From contig QGVC01000027.1 in assembly GCA_003242645.1 (NCBI GenBank), positions 1 to 18,068 of the forward strand: a DNA stretch of 18,068 nucleotides. Direction: 5' to 3'. Source of the stretch: Pseudomonadota bacterium. Its GTDB lineage: Bacteria > Pseudomonadota > Alphaproteobacteria > Rhizobiales > Hyphomicrobiaceae. A program made the position numbers and the translations under genes. The notes beneath the pieces were generated by a model. It had not been told where the DNA came from. It was given only the letters and a program-made list of their open reading frames with translations, and did not search any database. Shown here one piece after another: positions 7,819-14,795 of this stretch (its first letter is position 1; each line of letters begins with the position of its first letter).

Positions 7819-8586
7819 ATGAGCAATCGCAGACCCCTGATGCCCAAATCGACCGCGGTATGGCTCGTCGAGAACACCTCGCTGACATTCGAGCAGATCG
7901 CGGAGTTCTGCGGTCTGCACTTGCTTGAGGTCAAAGCGATCGCCGATGGCGACGTCGCAGCGGGGATCAAGGGCATCGATCCCATCGCCACGGGCCAGCT
8001 CACGCGCGATGAGATCAAGAGGGGCGAAGCCGATCCCAACTACCGGCTGAAGCTCGCAGAGCCGAAAATCGACATTCCGCAGGTGAAGACGAAGCGCGGG
8101 CCGCGCTATACCCCCGTCTCTCGGCGGCAGGACCGGCCGAACGCGGTGCTATGGCTCCTGCGGAACCATCCCGAGCTGAAAGACAGCCAGATCATGCGGC
8201 TCGTCGGCACGACCAAGCCGACCATCCAGTCGATCCGTGATCGCACGCACTGGAACGCGGCCAACCTCGTGCCGCAGGACCCGGTCACCCTGGGCCTCTG
8301 CTCGCAGACCGAGCTCGATGCCGAGGTCGAGAAGGCAGCAAAGCGCCTCGAGAAGGAGCGGAAGCGCGAGCAGCCGGAGCCCGGCGGCACGCTGCTGCCG
8401 GTTTCGGAAACCGTTGAGAGTTCGGCTGACACCCGCCAGGAGCAGTCCGAGGCCGAGGAATCTCCTGAGGAGGAAGAGGCCCGCATGCTCGCCAAGCTCA
8501 AGAGCATGGGGCAGTCGGCCCGGCGCGAGGAGGACGAAGAGGATAGTGAGACCGAGCCAGCTGGGGCAGAAGATCGCGGCAAGTAA
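7819..8586 (+). CDS. trcR: DUF1013 family cell-cycle transcriptional regulator TrcR
   Basis: The 255-residue product carries the conserved family core, for example PKSTAVWLVENTSLTFEQIA, GPRYTPVSRRQDRPNAVLWL and DPVTLGLCSQTELDAEVEKA. It is named TrcR in current annotation of alphaproteobacteria, where it is treated as a cell-cycle transcription regulator; the name comes from family recognition, not a test. Two helix-turn-helix-like units are visible, at residues 13-44 and 109-143, and they resemble each other. The last 85 or so residues are a highly charged, Glu-rich, low-complexity tail that looks longer than in most relatives. An AGGAGGAG site precedes the ATG. A good promoter lies upstream and the gene appears to be transcribed alone. 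Confidence 0.9.
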   Translation: MSNRRPLMPKSTAVWLVENTSLTFEQIAEFCGLHLLEVKAIADGDVAAGIKGIDPIATGQLTRDEIKRGEADPNYRLKLAEPKIDIPQVKTKRGPRYTPVSRRQDRPNAVLWLLRNHPELKDSQIMRLVGTTKPTIQSIRDRTHWNAANLVPQDPVTLGLCSQTELDAEVEKAAKRLEKERKREQPEPGGTLLPVSETVESSADTRQEQSEAEESPEEEEARMLAKLKSMGQSARREEDEEDSETEPAGAEDRGK

Positions 8587-8619
8587 GGGAGTGTCCGGCC
8601 GACGATTATTCCCTGTCCC

Positions 8620-9420
8620 TCACTCCTCGGGCACTGGAACCACGTAGTTCAGCGGCATACGGCCACCGTCGGCATAGACGGTGGTGCCGGTCACATAGCT
8701 TGCCTCATCGCTCGCCAGCCAAGCGACGATCGCAGCGATTTCCTCCGGCTTACCAAGCCGCCCTAGCGGGGTGCGCGACAGCACTTTGGTGCGGAACGCC
8801 TTGTCCTTGATCACCTCGTCCAGCATCGGCGTCATGATGGAGCCGGGGCCAACCGCGTTGACACGAATGCCATAGGGCGCGAGCGCGATGGCCATCGCTT
8901 TGGTGAGCTGCGAGATGCCGCCCTTGGACACCGTGTAGGCAACGTGGTCAGGCAGCCCGAACCAGGCGTTCACAGAGCTCATGTTGACGATGGCCCCTGG
9001 TGAGCCGCCATCCTTCTTCTCGGTGATCTGCTTGACGAGTTGACGGGCAACGGCCTGCGCACAAAGGAACGCGCCCTTCAAATTCGTGCGGATGACGCGA
9101 TCGAACTCCGCCTCTTCCAGCTCCAAGAAGGGCTTGTCGTCCAGCACCGCCGCGTTGTTGACCAAGATGTCGACGCGCTCGTAGTTCTCCAGCGCCGCGG
9201 CCACGAGGTTGTGCACATCGAGGCGCTCCGCAACGTCGCACGCATGGAAGATTGCCTCGCCGCCGGCAGCTCTGATGGCCTCCGCTACTTGCGGCCCGAG
9301 CTCGTCGTTGATGTCGGCGACGACGACCTTGGCCCCTTCCTTCGCCAAGCGCTCAGCACACGCCCGGCCGATGCCCTGCGCGGCCCCGGTGACGATAGCA
9401 ACCCTTCCCTGGAGCAACAT
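8620..9420 (-). CDS. Short-chain dehydrogenase/reductase (SDR), NAD(H)-type
   Basis: A 266-residue classical SDR. It shows the Rossmann glycine motif TGAAQGIG (residues 11-18), D37 at the end of the second strand (favours NAD over NADP), the CDV segment (61-63), NNAA in place of NNAG (88-91), N113, and the catalytic S149, Y162 and K166 of Ser-x12-Tyr-x3-Lys. GPGSIMTPM follows. The ATG at 9420 is chosen because a GAGG site lies 6 bases before it and the product has normal family length; the open frame extends 12 codons further. The substrate cannot be assigned. It converges with trcR (33-base gap, no clear terminator) and lies 90 bases after the transglycosylase gene. Confidence 0.92.
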   Translation of the reverse strand: MLLQGRVAIVTGAAQGIGRACAERLAKEGAKVVVADINDELGPQVAEAIRAAGGEAIFHACDVAERLDVHNLVAAALENYERVDILVNNAAVLDDKPFLELEEAEFDRVIRTNLKGAFLCAQAVARQLVKQITEKKDGGSPGAIVNMSSVNAWFGLPDHVAYTVSKGGISQLTKAMAIALAPYGIRVNAVGPGSIMTPMLDEVIKDKAFRTKVLSRTPLGRLGKPEEIAAIVAWLASDEASYVTGTTVYADGGRMPLNYVVPVPEE

Positions 9421-9460
9421 GCCATGCCTCGTTTGCAGGTATAGTTTCGCTCGCAACGTT

Positions 9461-9486
9461 ACTGAGCTGCGGTAGCCACGCTCAGT
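9461..9486. repeat. Perfect 7-bp inverted repeat between transglycosylase and SDR
   Basis: ACTGAGC (9461-9467) and GCTCAGT (9480-9486) are exact reverse complements across a 12-base spacer in the 90-base intergenic gap. It may be a weak terminator of the upstream gene or an operator for the SDR; no T-run follows. Confidence 0.4.
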
Positions 9487-9510
9487 GGACGGACCGATTG
9501 GTGCGGACGC

Positions 9511-10733
9511 TCACAAGCGCCTCAGCCGCTGAACCAGCTCCGAGGTCGGATACCCGTCAGCAGGTAGGCCGAACTTGATCTGCGCCGCCTTCACGGCTGC
9601 ACGGGTTCCCGCGCCCATGATCCCATCGATCTCCGCGTCATACAAACCCGCACGCCTCAGCAGACGTTGCAGCTCCCGCGTCTCCGCCAACCCGAACGGC
9701 TCGACCGGGCCGCGGCCTTTGCTCATCGGGGGCGCTCCGTCGAGGCGCGTCGCCAGGTACGCAGCCGTGGTGGCGTAGTAGAGAGATTGGTTCCACTGCA
9801 GGTAAACCTGCGTGAAGTTCGGATACACGAGGAAGGCGGGCCCGTTCCGGCCCATCGGCAGGTGCAGCGAGGCCGGCATGTTATCCCGCGGCAGCGGCTT
9901 GCCGTCGACGTAGGTGATGCCCCACTGCGCCCAGCGGGAGCGCGGATGCGTAATCGCGATGTCGGCCTCTTCCCAAGGAAGGTCTCTCGTGATCCGCACT
10001 TCCTCCAACCAGGGTTGGCCGCGCTTCCAACCGAGATGTTGGATAAACGCAGCAGTCGAACCGATGATGTCCGCAGGGCTGTTGAATAGGTCGCGCCGCC
10101 CGTCTCCGTCGTAATCGACGGCGTGCTTGTAATAATGCGATGGGAGGAACTGCGTCTGCCCTAGCTCGCCGGCCCACGATCCCACCATCTGACTCGGGCG
10201 GAGGTCTCCCCGATCGATGATGCGCAGCGCATCCATCAGCTCGCCGCGAAACAGCTCGCCGCGGCGGCAATCATAGCCGAGCGCCGCCAGGGATGGCAGG
10301 ACCGGCAGCTTCCGGAGGCCGGCCCCAAGGCGCTTTCCAAGGCCCAGAATGCCGTGATGACGGAGGCCGGAACGCCGAACTCCCGCTCCGCCCGTTGGAA
10401 AATGGCTTTGTGGCGCTGCATGACGCGCGTGCCCGCCTTGATGCGATGGGGGGTGGCGAGCTTCTGTACGACGTCAAGAAACGACTGGGCGAAGAAGGTC
10501 TGGCGCCGGTCGCGCGCAATGATGCTGCGATCCAGGGTCATTCCGTCGAGCGCCGCCGAAATCGTCGCCCGCGAAATACCCGCGGCAGCCGCTTCCCGCT
10601 TGAAATCGGCAAGCCAGCGGTCGAAGCTGACCGTATTCCGACACTCCTGCGCCGCCGCTGGCGCGACCCCCGGCGCGAGAACGCCGGCCAATACACCAAC
10701 CGCCGCCAGACGGCCTAGTAAACCCCTTCGCAT
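9511..10733 (-). pseudogene. Lytic murein transglycosylase (MltB family), split by a one-base frameshift
   Basis: The two halves lie in different frames. The first half (ATG 10733, GAGGAAGG site 7 bases before) has a signal peptide (about 1-28, ending AAA-Q), the SLT_2 N-terminal region and FWALES with the expected catalytic E133. Right after ALESALG the family pattern moves to the next frame: AG-LRKLPVLPSLAALGYDCRR, then MDALRIIDRGDL, WAGELGQTQFLPSHYY and a C-terminal peptidoglycan-binding domain (LQRLLRRAGLYDAEIDGIMG). One base is missing, most simply a G from the run at 10323-10326. Restoring it gives about 407 residues, the usual length. Both halves are otherwise intact, so this is either a very recent mutation or a sequencing/assembly error. 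The intact enzyme would cleave periplasmic peptidoglycan. Confidence 0.88.
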
Positions 10734-10953
10734 CAAATCGCCTTCCTCACAGACTCGGTTGAAACCCGTTCACGTGTATCGGGCAAATGTGACGCGTTGC
10801 GTGCCATACCCAAATTGCGCTTGCACGCTCGGCGGGTCTACATGCTGGCGGCAGCTTCCGGGAAATTTCCTGCCGAACCCTCGCCGGCGCCCAAAACTAC
10901 GGACAAACGGTCGTCGCCGGCGAAATCTGGTTCACGATGGCTTGGTAATCGGC

Positions 10954-11121
10954 TCAATCCGCGCAGAGCTGGCTCCCGCAGGTGGCGAGGATCTCTTGCG
11001 CGTTGGTCGCAGGCTCCAAAGCGTGCGTGGGAGGAGGACCGAGGAGCGCCATCACAATCCCCCCTACGAGCATGGCTACCGCAAAGCCAGCGCAAAACTC
11101 CAATCTATGCTTCATTCGCAT
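10954..11121 (-). CDS. Possible small exported or membrane peptide, 55 aa
   Basis: Not recognised as any family. The frame starts at an ATG with an AGAGGG site 6 bases before it. It encodes a basic N-terminus (MRMKHRLE), a hydrophobic stretch (about residues 9-28, FCAGFAVAMLVGG onwards) and then PPPTHA-LEP, which looks like a signal-peptidase site. The remaining 20 or so residues contain two cysteines (C48, C53). The frame stops at a TGA, yet stays open for 18 more plausible codons (ADYQAIVNQISPATTVCP) before a TAG. The gene could therefore be a truncated form of a 74-residue peptide. A 17-base palindrome lies just upstream. It may be a real small gene or chance; support is the ribosome site plus the signal-like architecture. 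Confidence 0.4.
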   Translation of the reverse strand: MRMKHRLEFCAGFAVAMLVGGIVMALLGPPPTHALEPATNAQEILATCGSQLCAD

Positions 11122-11156
11122 GTCATGCCCTCTAGACGAACTAGCAACTCCCTCCA

Positions 11157-11173
11157 GGGCACGTGACGTGCCC
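11157..11173. promoter_or_regulatory. Perfect 17-base palindrome
   Basis: GGGCACGT-G-ACGTGCCC is symmetrical over 8+8 bases and contains a CACGTG core. It lies 36-52 bases upstream of the small-peptide start and about 230 bases upstream of the oxidase subunit gene, so it could be an operator for either. Confidence 0.4.
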
Positions 11174-11239
11174 GTCCCCGCGCCCTGAATTTAGCGGCAG
11201 GCGACCGCCGTCGACGAGAGCTATCAAAGGTGCCTGTGC

Positions 11240-11255
11240 ACAAGGTTAACGTTGT
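11240..11255. promoter_or_regulatory. 16-base near-palindrome around GTTAAC
   Basis: ACAAGGTTAACGTTGT is symmetrical except for one G-G mismatch pair. It is 145 bases upstream of the oxidase subunit/pnt group, a reasonable operator position, but nothing identifies a binding protein. Confidence 0.25.
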
Positions 11256-11400
11256 AGGGGCGTTTCTTCAGCGGATGCATCGATTTACCGACTTGAACGC
11301 AATGCCTGCCTGGGATAGGTGCAACCGTGCCTAAGAGCACCTTCGGCCCGGGTCGAGCCGGAGATGGGTTCAGTTTGAGCTGGATGTCGTGGAGGGGGAA

Positions 11401-11544
11401 TTGATCACTGAAACTTCGGGTGGCCACCCTGCGATGGACTATGACGAGCACTACCGGACGTACAGGAACTTCCTGAAGGGCGCGAAGTACTTGGTCGCGC
11501 TCGTCGCCATTACGCTGATCTTGATGGCCATTTTCCTGCTCTAG
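11401..11544 (+). CDS. aa3-type cytochrome c oxidase subunit IV, small membrane subunit
   Basis: A 47-residue protein starting at TTG, with a strong GGAGGGGG ribosome site 2-5 bases before the start. The soluble part (ETSGGHPAMDYDEHYRTYRNF) with its M-D-x-x-x-H-x-x-T-Y-x-x-F pattern is followed by a single transmembrane helix (about residues 29-47, YLVALVAITLILMAIFLL). This matches the bacterial aa3 oxidase subunit IV family of roughly 40-50 residues, which wraps one helix around the oxidase core. In several Rhizobiales this gene lies beside the pnt genes, as here (122 bases upstream of pntAA). It is easily missed because of its size and TTG start. Confidence 0.8.
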   Translation: MITETSGGHPAMDYDEHYRTYRNFLKGAKYLVALVAITLILMAIFLL

Positions 11545-11631
11545 CCACCGCCTGCTCATACGGCGGCGAATTCGTGCCCGGAAGTGGCGGCACGGGGTGG
11601 ATTGTGTGTGCCAGCAGTTCCCCAAGTAGCC

Positions 11632-11650
11632 GAGGACGTCCCGGGTCCTC
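11632..11650 (+). promoter_or_regulatory. Hairpin just upstream of pntAA
   Basis: GAGGAC and GTCCTC form a 6-bp stem around a 7-base loop, ending 16 bases before the pntAA start. The downstream arm carries pyrimidines, and the pntAA start itself has only a weak ribosome site, so the structure may influence translation. This is inference. Confidence 0.35.
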
Positions 11651-11666
11651 CTTATAGCGGTGCCCC

Positions 11667-12803
11667 ATGGTAGTCATTGCCGTAACGGCCGAACCAGCAA
11701 ACGAAACGCGGGTTGCGATCTCGCCCGATACAGTGAAGCGGCTGGCGAATGCCGGCTGCAACGTCAAGATCGAGAGCGGTGCGGGGCTACGCTCGCGCTT
11801 CTCTGACGACCTTTACGAGGCCCAAGGCGCACACATCGCTCGCACGAGAGAAGACGCGCTCTCCGGAGCTGACATTCTGCTCAAGGTACGCCGCCCATCG
11901 TTGGAAGAGGTGAAGGCGCTCAAGCCCGGAGCCATGGTGGTTGCCATGCTCGACCCCTATGGCGATCGCGCCGGCCTCGATGCCCTGGCGGCTACGGGTG
12001 CCACCCTCTTCTCCATGGAGTTCATGCCCCGCATTTCTCGGGCGCAGTCCATGGACGTGCTCTCAAGCCAGGCCAACCTCGCCGGCTACAAGGCGGTCGT
12101 CAATGCAGCCGCCATGTTCGAGCAGGCAATGCCGATGATGATGACCGCGGCAGGCACGGTGCCTGCCGCACGCGTTTTCGTCATGGGCGCCGGCGTTGCT
12201 GGCCTGCAGGCTATCGCCACGGCCCGGCGGCTCGGTGCAGTCGTCACCGCGACGGACGTGCGGCCGGCTACTAAGGAGCAGGTGCTTTCGCTCGGCGCGA
12301 AGTTCATCGCCGTCGAGGACGAAGAGTTTAGGCAGGCCGAAACCCAGGCCGGCTACGCCAAGCCGATGTCGGCCGAGTATCAGAAGAAGCAGGCCGAGCT
12401 GATCGCCAGCCACATCAAGACCCAGGACGTCGTCATCACGACAGCGTTGATCCCGGGCCGCCCGGCGCCGCGACTGATCACCCGCGAGATGGTCGAGAGC
12501 ATGAAACCCGGCTCGGTCATCGTGGACCTTGCGGCCGAGCGCGGCGGCAACTGCGAGCTGACGAAGCCGGGAGAGACGATCGAGGTGAACGGCGTGAAGA
12601 TCTCCGGGCCGCTCAATCTCCCCGGCGAGGTACCGGTGAATGCCTCGAACCTCTATGCCCGGAACCTCTACGCCTTCCTTGAGCTGATGATCGACAAGAA
12701 GGAGCGGGCGCTCAAGGTCGATTGGGACGACGAGATCATCAAGGGCACGCTCGTCGCCCGTGACGGGAAGATCGTGCACCCCAACCTGCAGCAGCAGAGC
12801 TGA
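11667..12803 (+). CDS. pntAA: NAD(P) transhydrogenase, soluble alpha-1 subunit (domain I)
   Basis: This 378-residue protein is the NAD(H)-binding part of proton-translocating transhydrogenase, which uses the proton-motive force to reduce NADP with NADH. Visible features: the AlaDH/PNT N-terminal domain, RAQSMD with Q136 further on in SSQANLAGY (the conserved Arg-Asp-Gln loop over the nicotinamide), the Rossmann motif [18 protein letters not shown] (173-190) and acidic D197 that selects NAD. It ends after the soluble domain, so the alpha chain is split into PntAA and PntAB as in Rhodospirillum and other alphaproteobacteria. The ATG has a weak ribosome site. It overlaps pntAB by one base (TGATG). 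Confidence 0.95.
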   Translation: MVVIAVTAEPANETRVAISPDTVKRLANAGCNVKIESGAGLRSRFSDDLYEAQGAHIARTREDALSGADILLKVRRPSLEEVKALKPGAMVVAMLDPYGDRAGLDALAATGATLFSMEFMPRISRAQSMDVLSSQANLAGYKAVVNAAAMFEQAMPMMMTAAGTVPAARVFVMGAGVAGLQAIATARRLGAVVTATDVRPATKEQVLSLGAKFIAVEDEEFRQAETQAGYAKPMSAEYQKKQAELIASHIKTQDVVITTALIPGRPAPRLITREMVESMKPGSVIVDLAAERGGNCELTKPGETIEVNGVKISGPLNLPGEVPVNASNLYARNLYAFLELMIDKKERALKVDWDDEIIKGTLVARDGKIVHPNLQQQS

Positions 12804-13252
12804 TGACCATGACGAAAAGAACGGCCGGTAACTCGCTTCTCCCGCGCGGTTGGTGCGCCAACGGACTGATCAAAGGCCTCGCTGCGCTCGTGACGGCATG
12901 GCTCATGCCATCGGTCGCGTTTGCTGCAACCGGCGCTGGGACGGATGTTGATCCGTTCGTCTACCAGCTCATGGTCTTCGTGATCTCGATCTTCGTCGGC
13001 TACTACGTCGTCTGGAGCGTCACGCCGGCTCTCCACACCCCGCTGATGTCGGTCACGAACGCGATTTCATCCGTCATCGTCGTCGGTGCGCTGCTGGCCG
13101 TCGGCGTAAGTCTCGTGGTCTCCGGAGCTGGGGTGGCGAAGTTCTTCGGGTTCCTGGCCCTTGTCATGGCCTCCGTGAACATCTTCGGCGGCTTCCTCGT
13201 CACCCAGCGCATGCTGGGCATGTACAAGAAGAAAGACGCCAAGCAGCGCTAG
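12803..13252 (+). CDS. pntAB: NAD(P) transhydrogenase, membrane alpha-2 subunit
   Basis: A 149-residue inner-membrane protein forming part of the proton channel (domain II). Three clear helices occur at about residues 53-75 ([20 protein letters not shown]), 83-108 and 112-136, with the family pattern [24 protein letters not shown] between the first and second. An additional hydrophobic segment at about 22-41, ending PSVAFA-A, looks like a signal peptide or first helix. The start ATG overlaps the pntAA stop, indicating translational coupling; a second ATG two codons on is possible. pntB follows 11 bases after the stop. Confidence 0.93.
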   Translation: MTMTKRTAGNSLLPRGWCANGLIKGLAALVTAWLMPSVAFAATGAGTDVDPFVYQLMVFVISIFVGYYVVWSVTPALHTPLMSVTNAISSVIVVGALLAVGVSLVVSGAGVAKFFGFLALVMASVNIFGGFLVTQRMLGMYKKKDAKQR

Positions 13253-13263
13253 AGGACGTGCTC

Positions 13264-14673
13264 ATGTCGGCCAACCTTGTTGCACTTCTCTATCTTCTCT
13301 CGGGCGTCCTCTTCATTCTCGCGCTGCGCGGTCTGTCGAGCCCGGAAACCTCGCGCCAGGGCAACATTTTCGGCATGGTCGGCATGGCCATCGCCGTTGT
13401 GACAACCTTGATGCAAATCTCGGCACCCGATTCGGTGCTTACCTGGGTGCTGATCATCGGCGGCATTGCGATCGGCGGCAGCATTGGCGCATACATCGCC
13501 CGCTCCATTCCGATGACGGCGATGCCGGAACTGGTGGCAGCCTTCCACTCGCTGGTCGGTCTAGCGGCGGTGTGCGTGGCTGCGGCCGCTCTCTACGCAC
13601 CGGAAGCCTTCGGGATCGCCGATGCCTTCGGCCGCCTGCACATGGGCAGCCTGATCGAGATGTCCCTCGGCACTGCCATCGGTGCGATCACCTTCACGGG
13701 CAGCGTCATTGCGTTCGCCAAGCTGTCCGGCCGCATGTCCGGCAAACCGATCCTGTTGCCTGCGCGGCACGCCATCAATCTCGGGCTCGGCGTGCTGCTG
13801 ATCGTGCTGATCATCGGGTTTGCGCAGTCCGGCGGCTCGGCTTGGCTCTTCTGGCTCATCACCATCGCTGCGCTCGTGTTCGGCGTGCTCATCATCATCC
13901 CGATCGGCGGGGCGGACATGCCCGTCGTGGTCTCCATGCTCAACTCGTACTCCGGATGGGCAGCAGCCGGCATCGGCTTCACTCTGGGCAACATCGCGCT
14001 GCTCATCACCGGCGCGCTGGTTGGCTCCTCGGGCGCGATCCTGTCCTACATCATGTGCAAGGGCATGAACCGCTCGTTCATCTCCGTCATTCTCGGAGGT
14101 TTCGGAGGTGAAGTCGCTGGGCCGGCCGGCGATGCTGAGCGACGTCCGGTCAAGCAAGGCTCCGCAGAGGATGCGGCCTTCATGCTCAAGAATGCGAGCA
14201 AGGTCATCATCGTGCCGGGATACGGCATGGCGGTCGCGCAGGCCCAGCACGCCCTGCGGGAGATGGCCGATGCGCTGAAGAAGGCGGGTGTCGAGGTAAA
14301 GTATGCCATTCACCCCGTCGCGGGGCGCATGCCGGGTCACATGAACGTGCTGCTGGCCGAGGCGAACGTTCCGTACGATGAGGTCTTCGAGCTGGAAGAC
14401 ATCAACCACGAGTTCTCGCAGGCCGACGTGGTCTACGTCATCGGCGCCAACGACGTGACCAATCCGGCCGCCAAGGAAGATCCGTCCTCGCCCATCTACG
14501 GCATGCCGGTGCTCGAGGTTTGGAAGGCCGGAACGGTGATCTTCAACAAGCGCTCACTCTCGTCAGGCTACGCAGGAATCGACAACACCCTGTTCTACCG
14601 TGACAACACGATGATGCTCTTCGGTGACGCGAAGAAGATGACCGAAGAGATCGTGAAGGCGCTGGAGCACTGA
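13264..14673 (+). CDS. pntB: NAD(P) transhydrogenase, beta subunit
   Basis: A 469-residue subunit with an N-terminal multi-helix proton channel and a C-terminal NADP(H)-binding domain III facing the cytoplasm. The channel His is in AAFHSLVG (near residue 95) and the conserved Asn in SMLNSYSGWAAAGIGF, corresponding to E. coli beta-His91 and beta-Asn222. Domain III shows VPGYGMAVAQAQ, HPVAGRMPGHMNVLLAEA, VIGANDVTNP and KRSLSSGYAGIDN, all typical of the family. The ATG at 13264 is chosen over the in-frame GTG at 13258 because AGAGGA at 13251-13256 is correctly spaced only for the ATG. Last gene of the oxidase-subunit/pnt group; a long inverted repeat follows. Confidence 0.96.
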   Translation: MSANLVALLYLLSGVLFILALRGLSSPETSRQGNIFGMVGMAIAVVTTLMQISAPDSVLTWVLIIGGIAIGGSIGAYIARSIPMTAMPELVAAFHSLVGLAAVCVAAAALYAPEAFGIADAFGRLHMGSLIEMSLGTAIGAITFTGSVIAFAKLSGRMSGKPILLPARHAINLGLGVLLIVLIIGFAQSGGSAWLFWLITIAALVFGVLIIIPIGGADMPVVVSMLNSYSGWAAAGIGFTLGNIALLITGALVGSSGAILSYIMCKGMNRSFISVILGGFGGEVAGPAGDAERRPVKQGSAEDAAFMLKNASKVIIVPGYGMAVAQAQHALREMADALKKAGVEVKYAIHPVAGRMPGHMNVLLAEANVPYDEVFELEDINHEFSQADVVYVIGANDVTNPAAKEDPSSPIYGMPVLEVWKAGTVIFNKRSLSSGYAGIDNTLFYRDNTMMLFGDAKKMTEEIVKALEH

Positions 14674-14720
14674 CCTTAAGGGCTCCACCACATTTCGAGC
14701 CTCATCCCCGCCTACGCTGC

Positions 14721-14773
14721 CAAAATGCGGATGCTCTGGTCACGCAGGTCGCGCTAGAGTAGCCCGCATTTTG
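14721..14773 (+). terminator. Perfect 10-bp inverted repeat after pntB
   Basis: CAAAATGCGG (14721-14730) and CCGCATTTTG (14764-14773) are exact reverse complements. The 33-base spacer holds a second small pairing (CTCT with AGAG). It lies 48 bases after the pntB stop, with a TTTT in the distal arm, so a terminator of the pnt transcript is the simplest reading. It also ends only 22 bases before the next start codon, so it could act on the next gene. Confidence 0.45.
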
Positions 14774-14795
14774 ATATTCGAGGGGTGAGGGGCGA

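Larger units (their letters stand above)
10734..11400. other. Gene-poor intergenic stretch
   Basis: About 670 bases separate the minus-strand transglycosylase from the plus-strand oxidase subunit gene. The only coding candidate I can support is the 55-residue minus-strand peptide at 10954-11121. The longer open frames here have arginine/serine-rich compositions typical of non-coding frames in GC-rich DNA. Bases 10737-10950 must hold the transglycosylase promoter but no strong boxes were found. Bases 11122-11400 hold two palindromes, and a possible -35 box (TTGAAC at 11293) without a convincing -10. Confidence 0.6.

Noticed and set aside
10310..10345. Programmed -1 ribosomal frameshift in the transglycosylase
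   Set aside because: The region lacks an X-XXY-YYZ slippery site and the family is not known for frameshifting; a missing base is simpler.
10954..10956. Selenocysteine at the in-frame TGA of the small peptide
   Set aside because: No selenoprotein family resemblance and no downstream stem-loop of the right type was evident; a normal stop or nonsense mutation is more likely.
10797..11135. 112-residue plus-strand frame in the transglycosylase-oxidase gap
   Set aside because: Arg/Ser/Pro-rich with no ribosome site and no domain pattern; the minus-strand small peptide in the same place is better supported.
11224..11625. 133-residue minus-strand frame over the oxidase subunit gene
   Set aside because: Antisense to the recognisable subunit IV gene, which has a strong ribosome site and a clear membrane helix.
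13258..13260. GTG as the pntB start
   Set aside because: It would lie 1 base after the AGAGGA site, too close; the ATG at 13264 has proper spacing.
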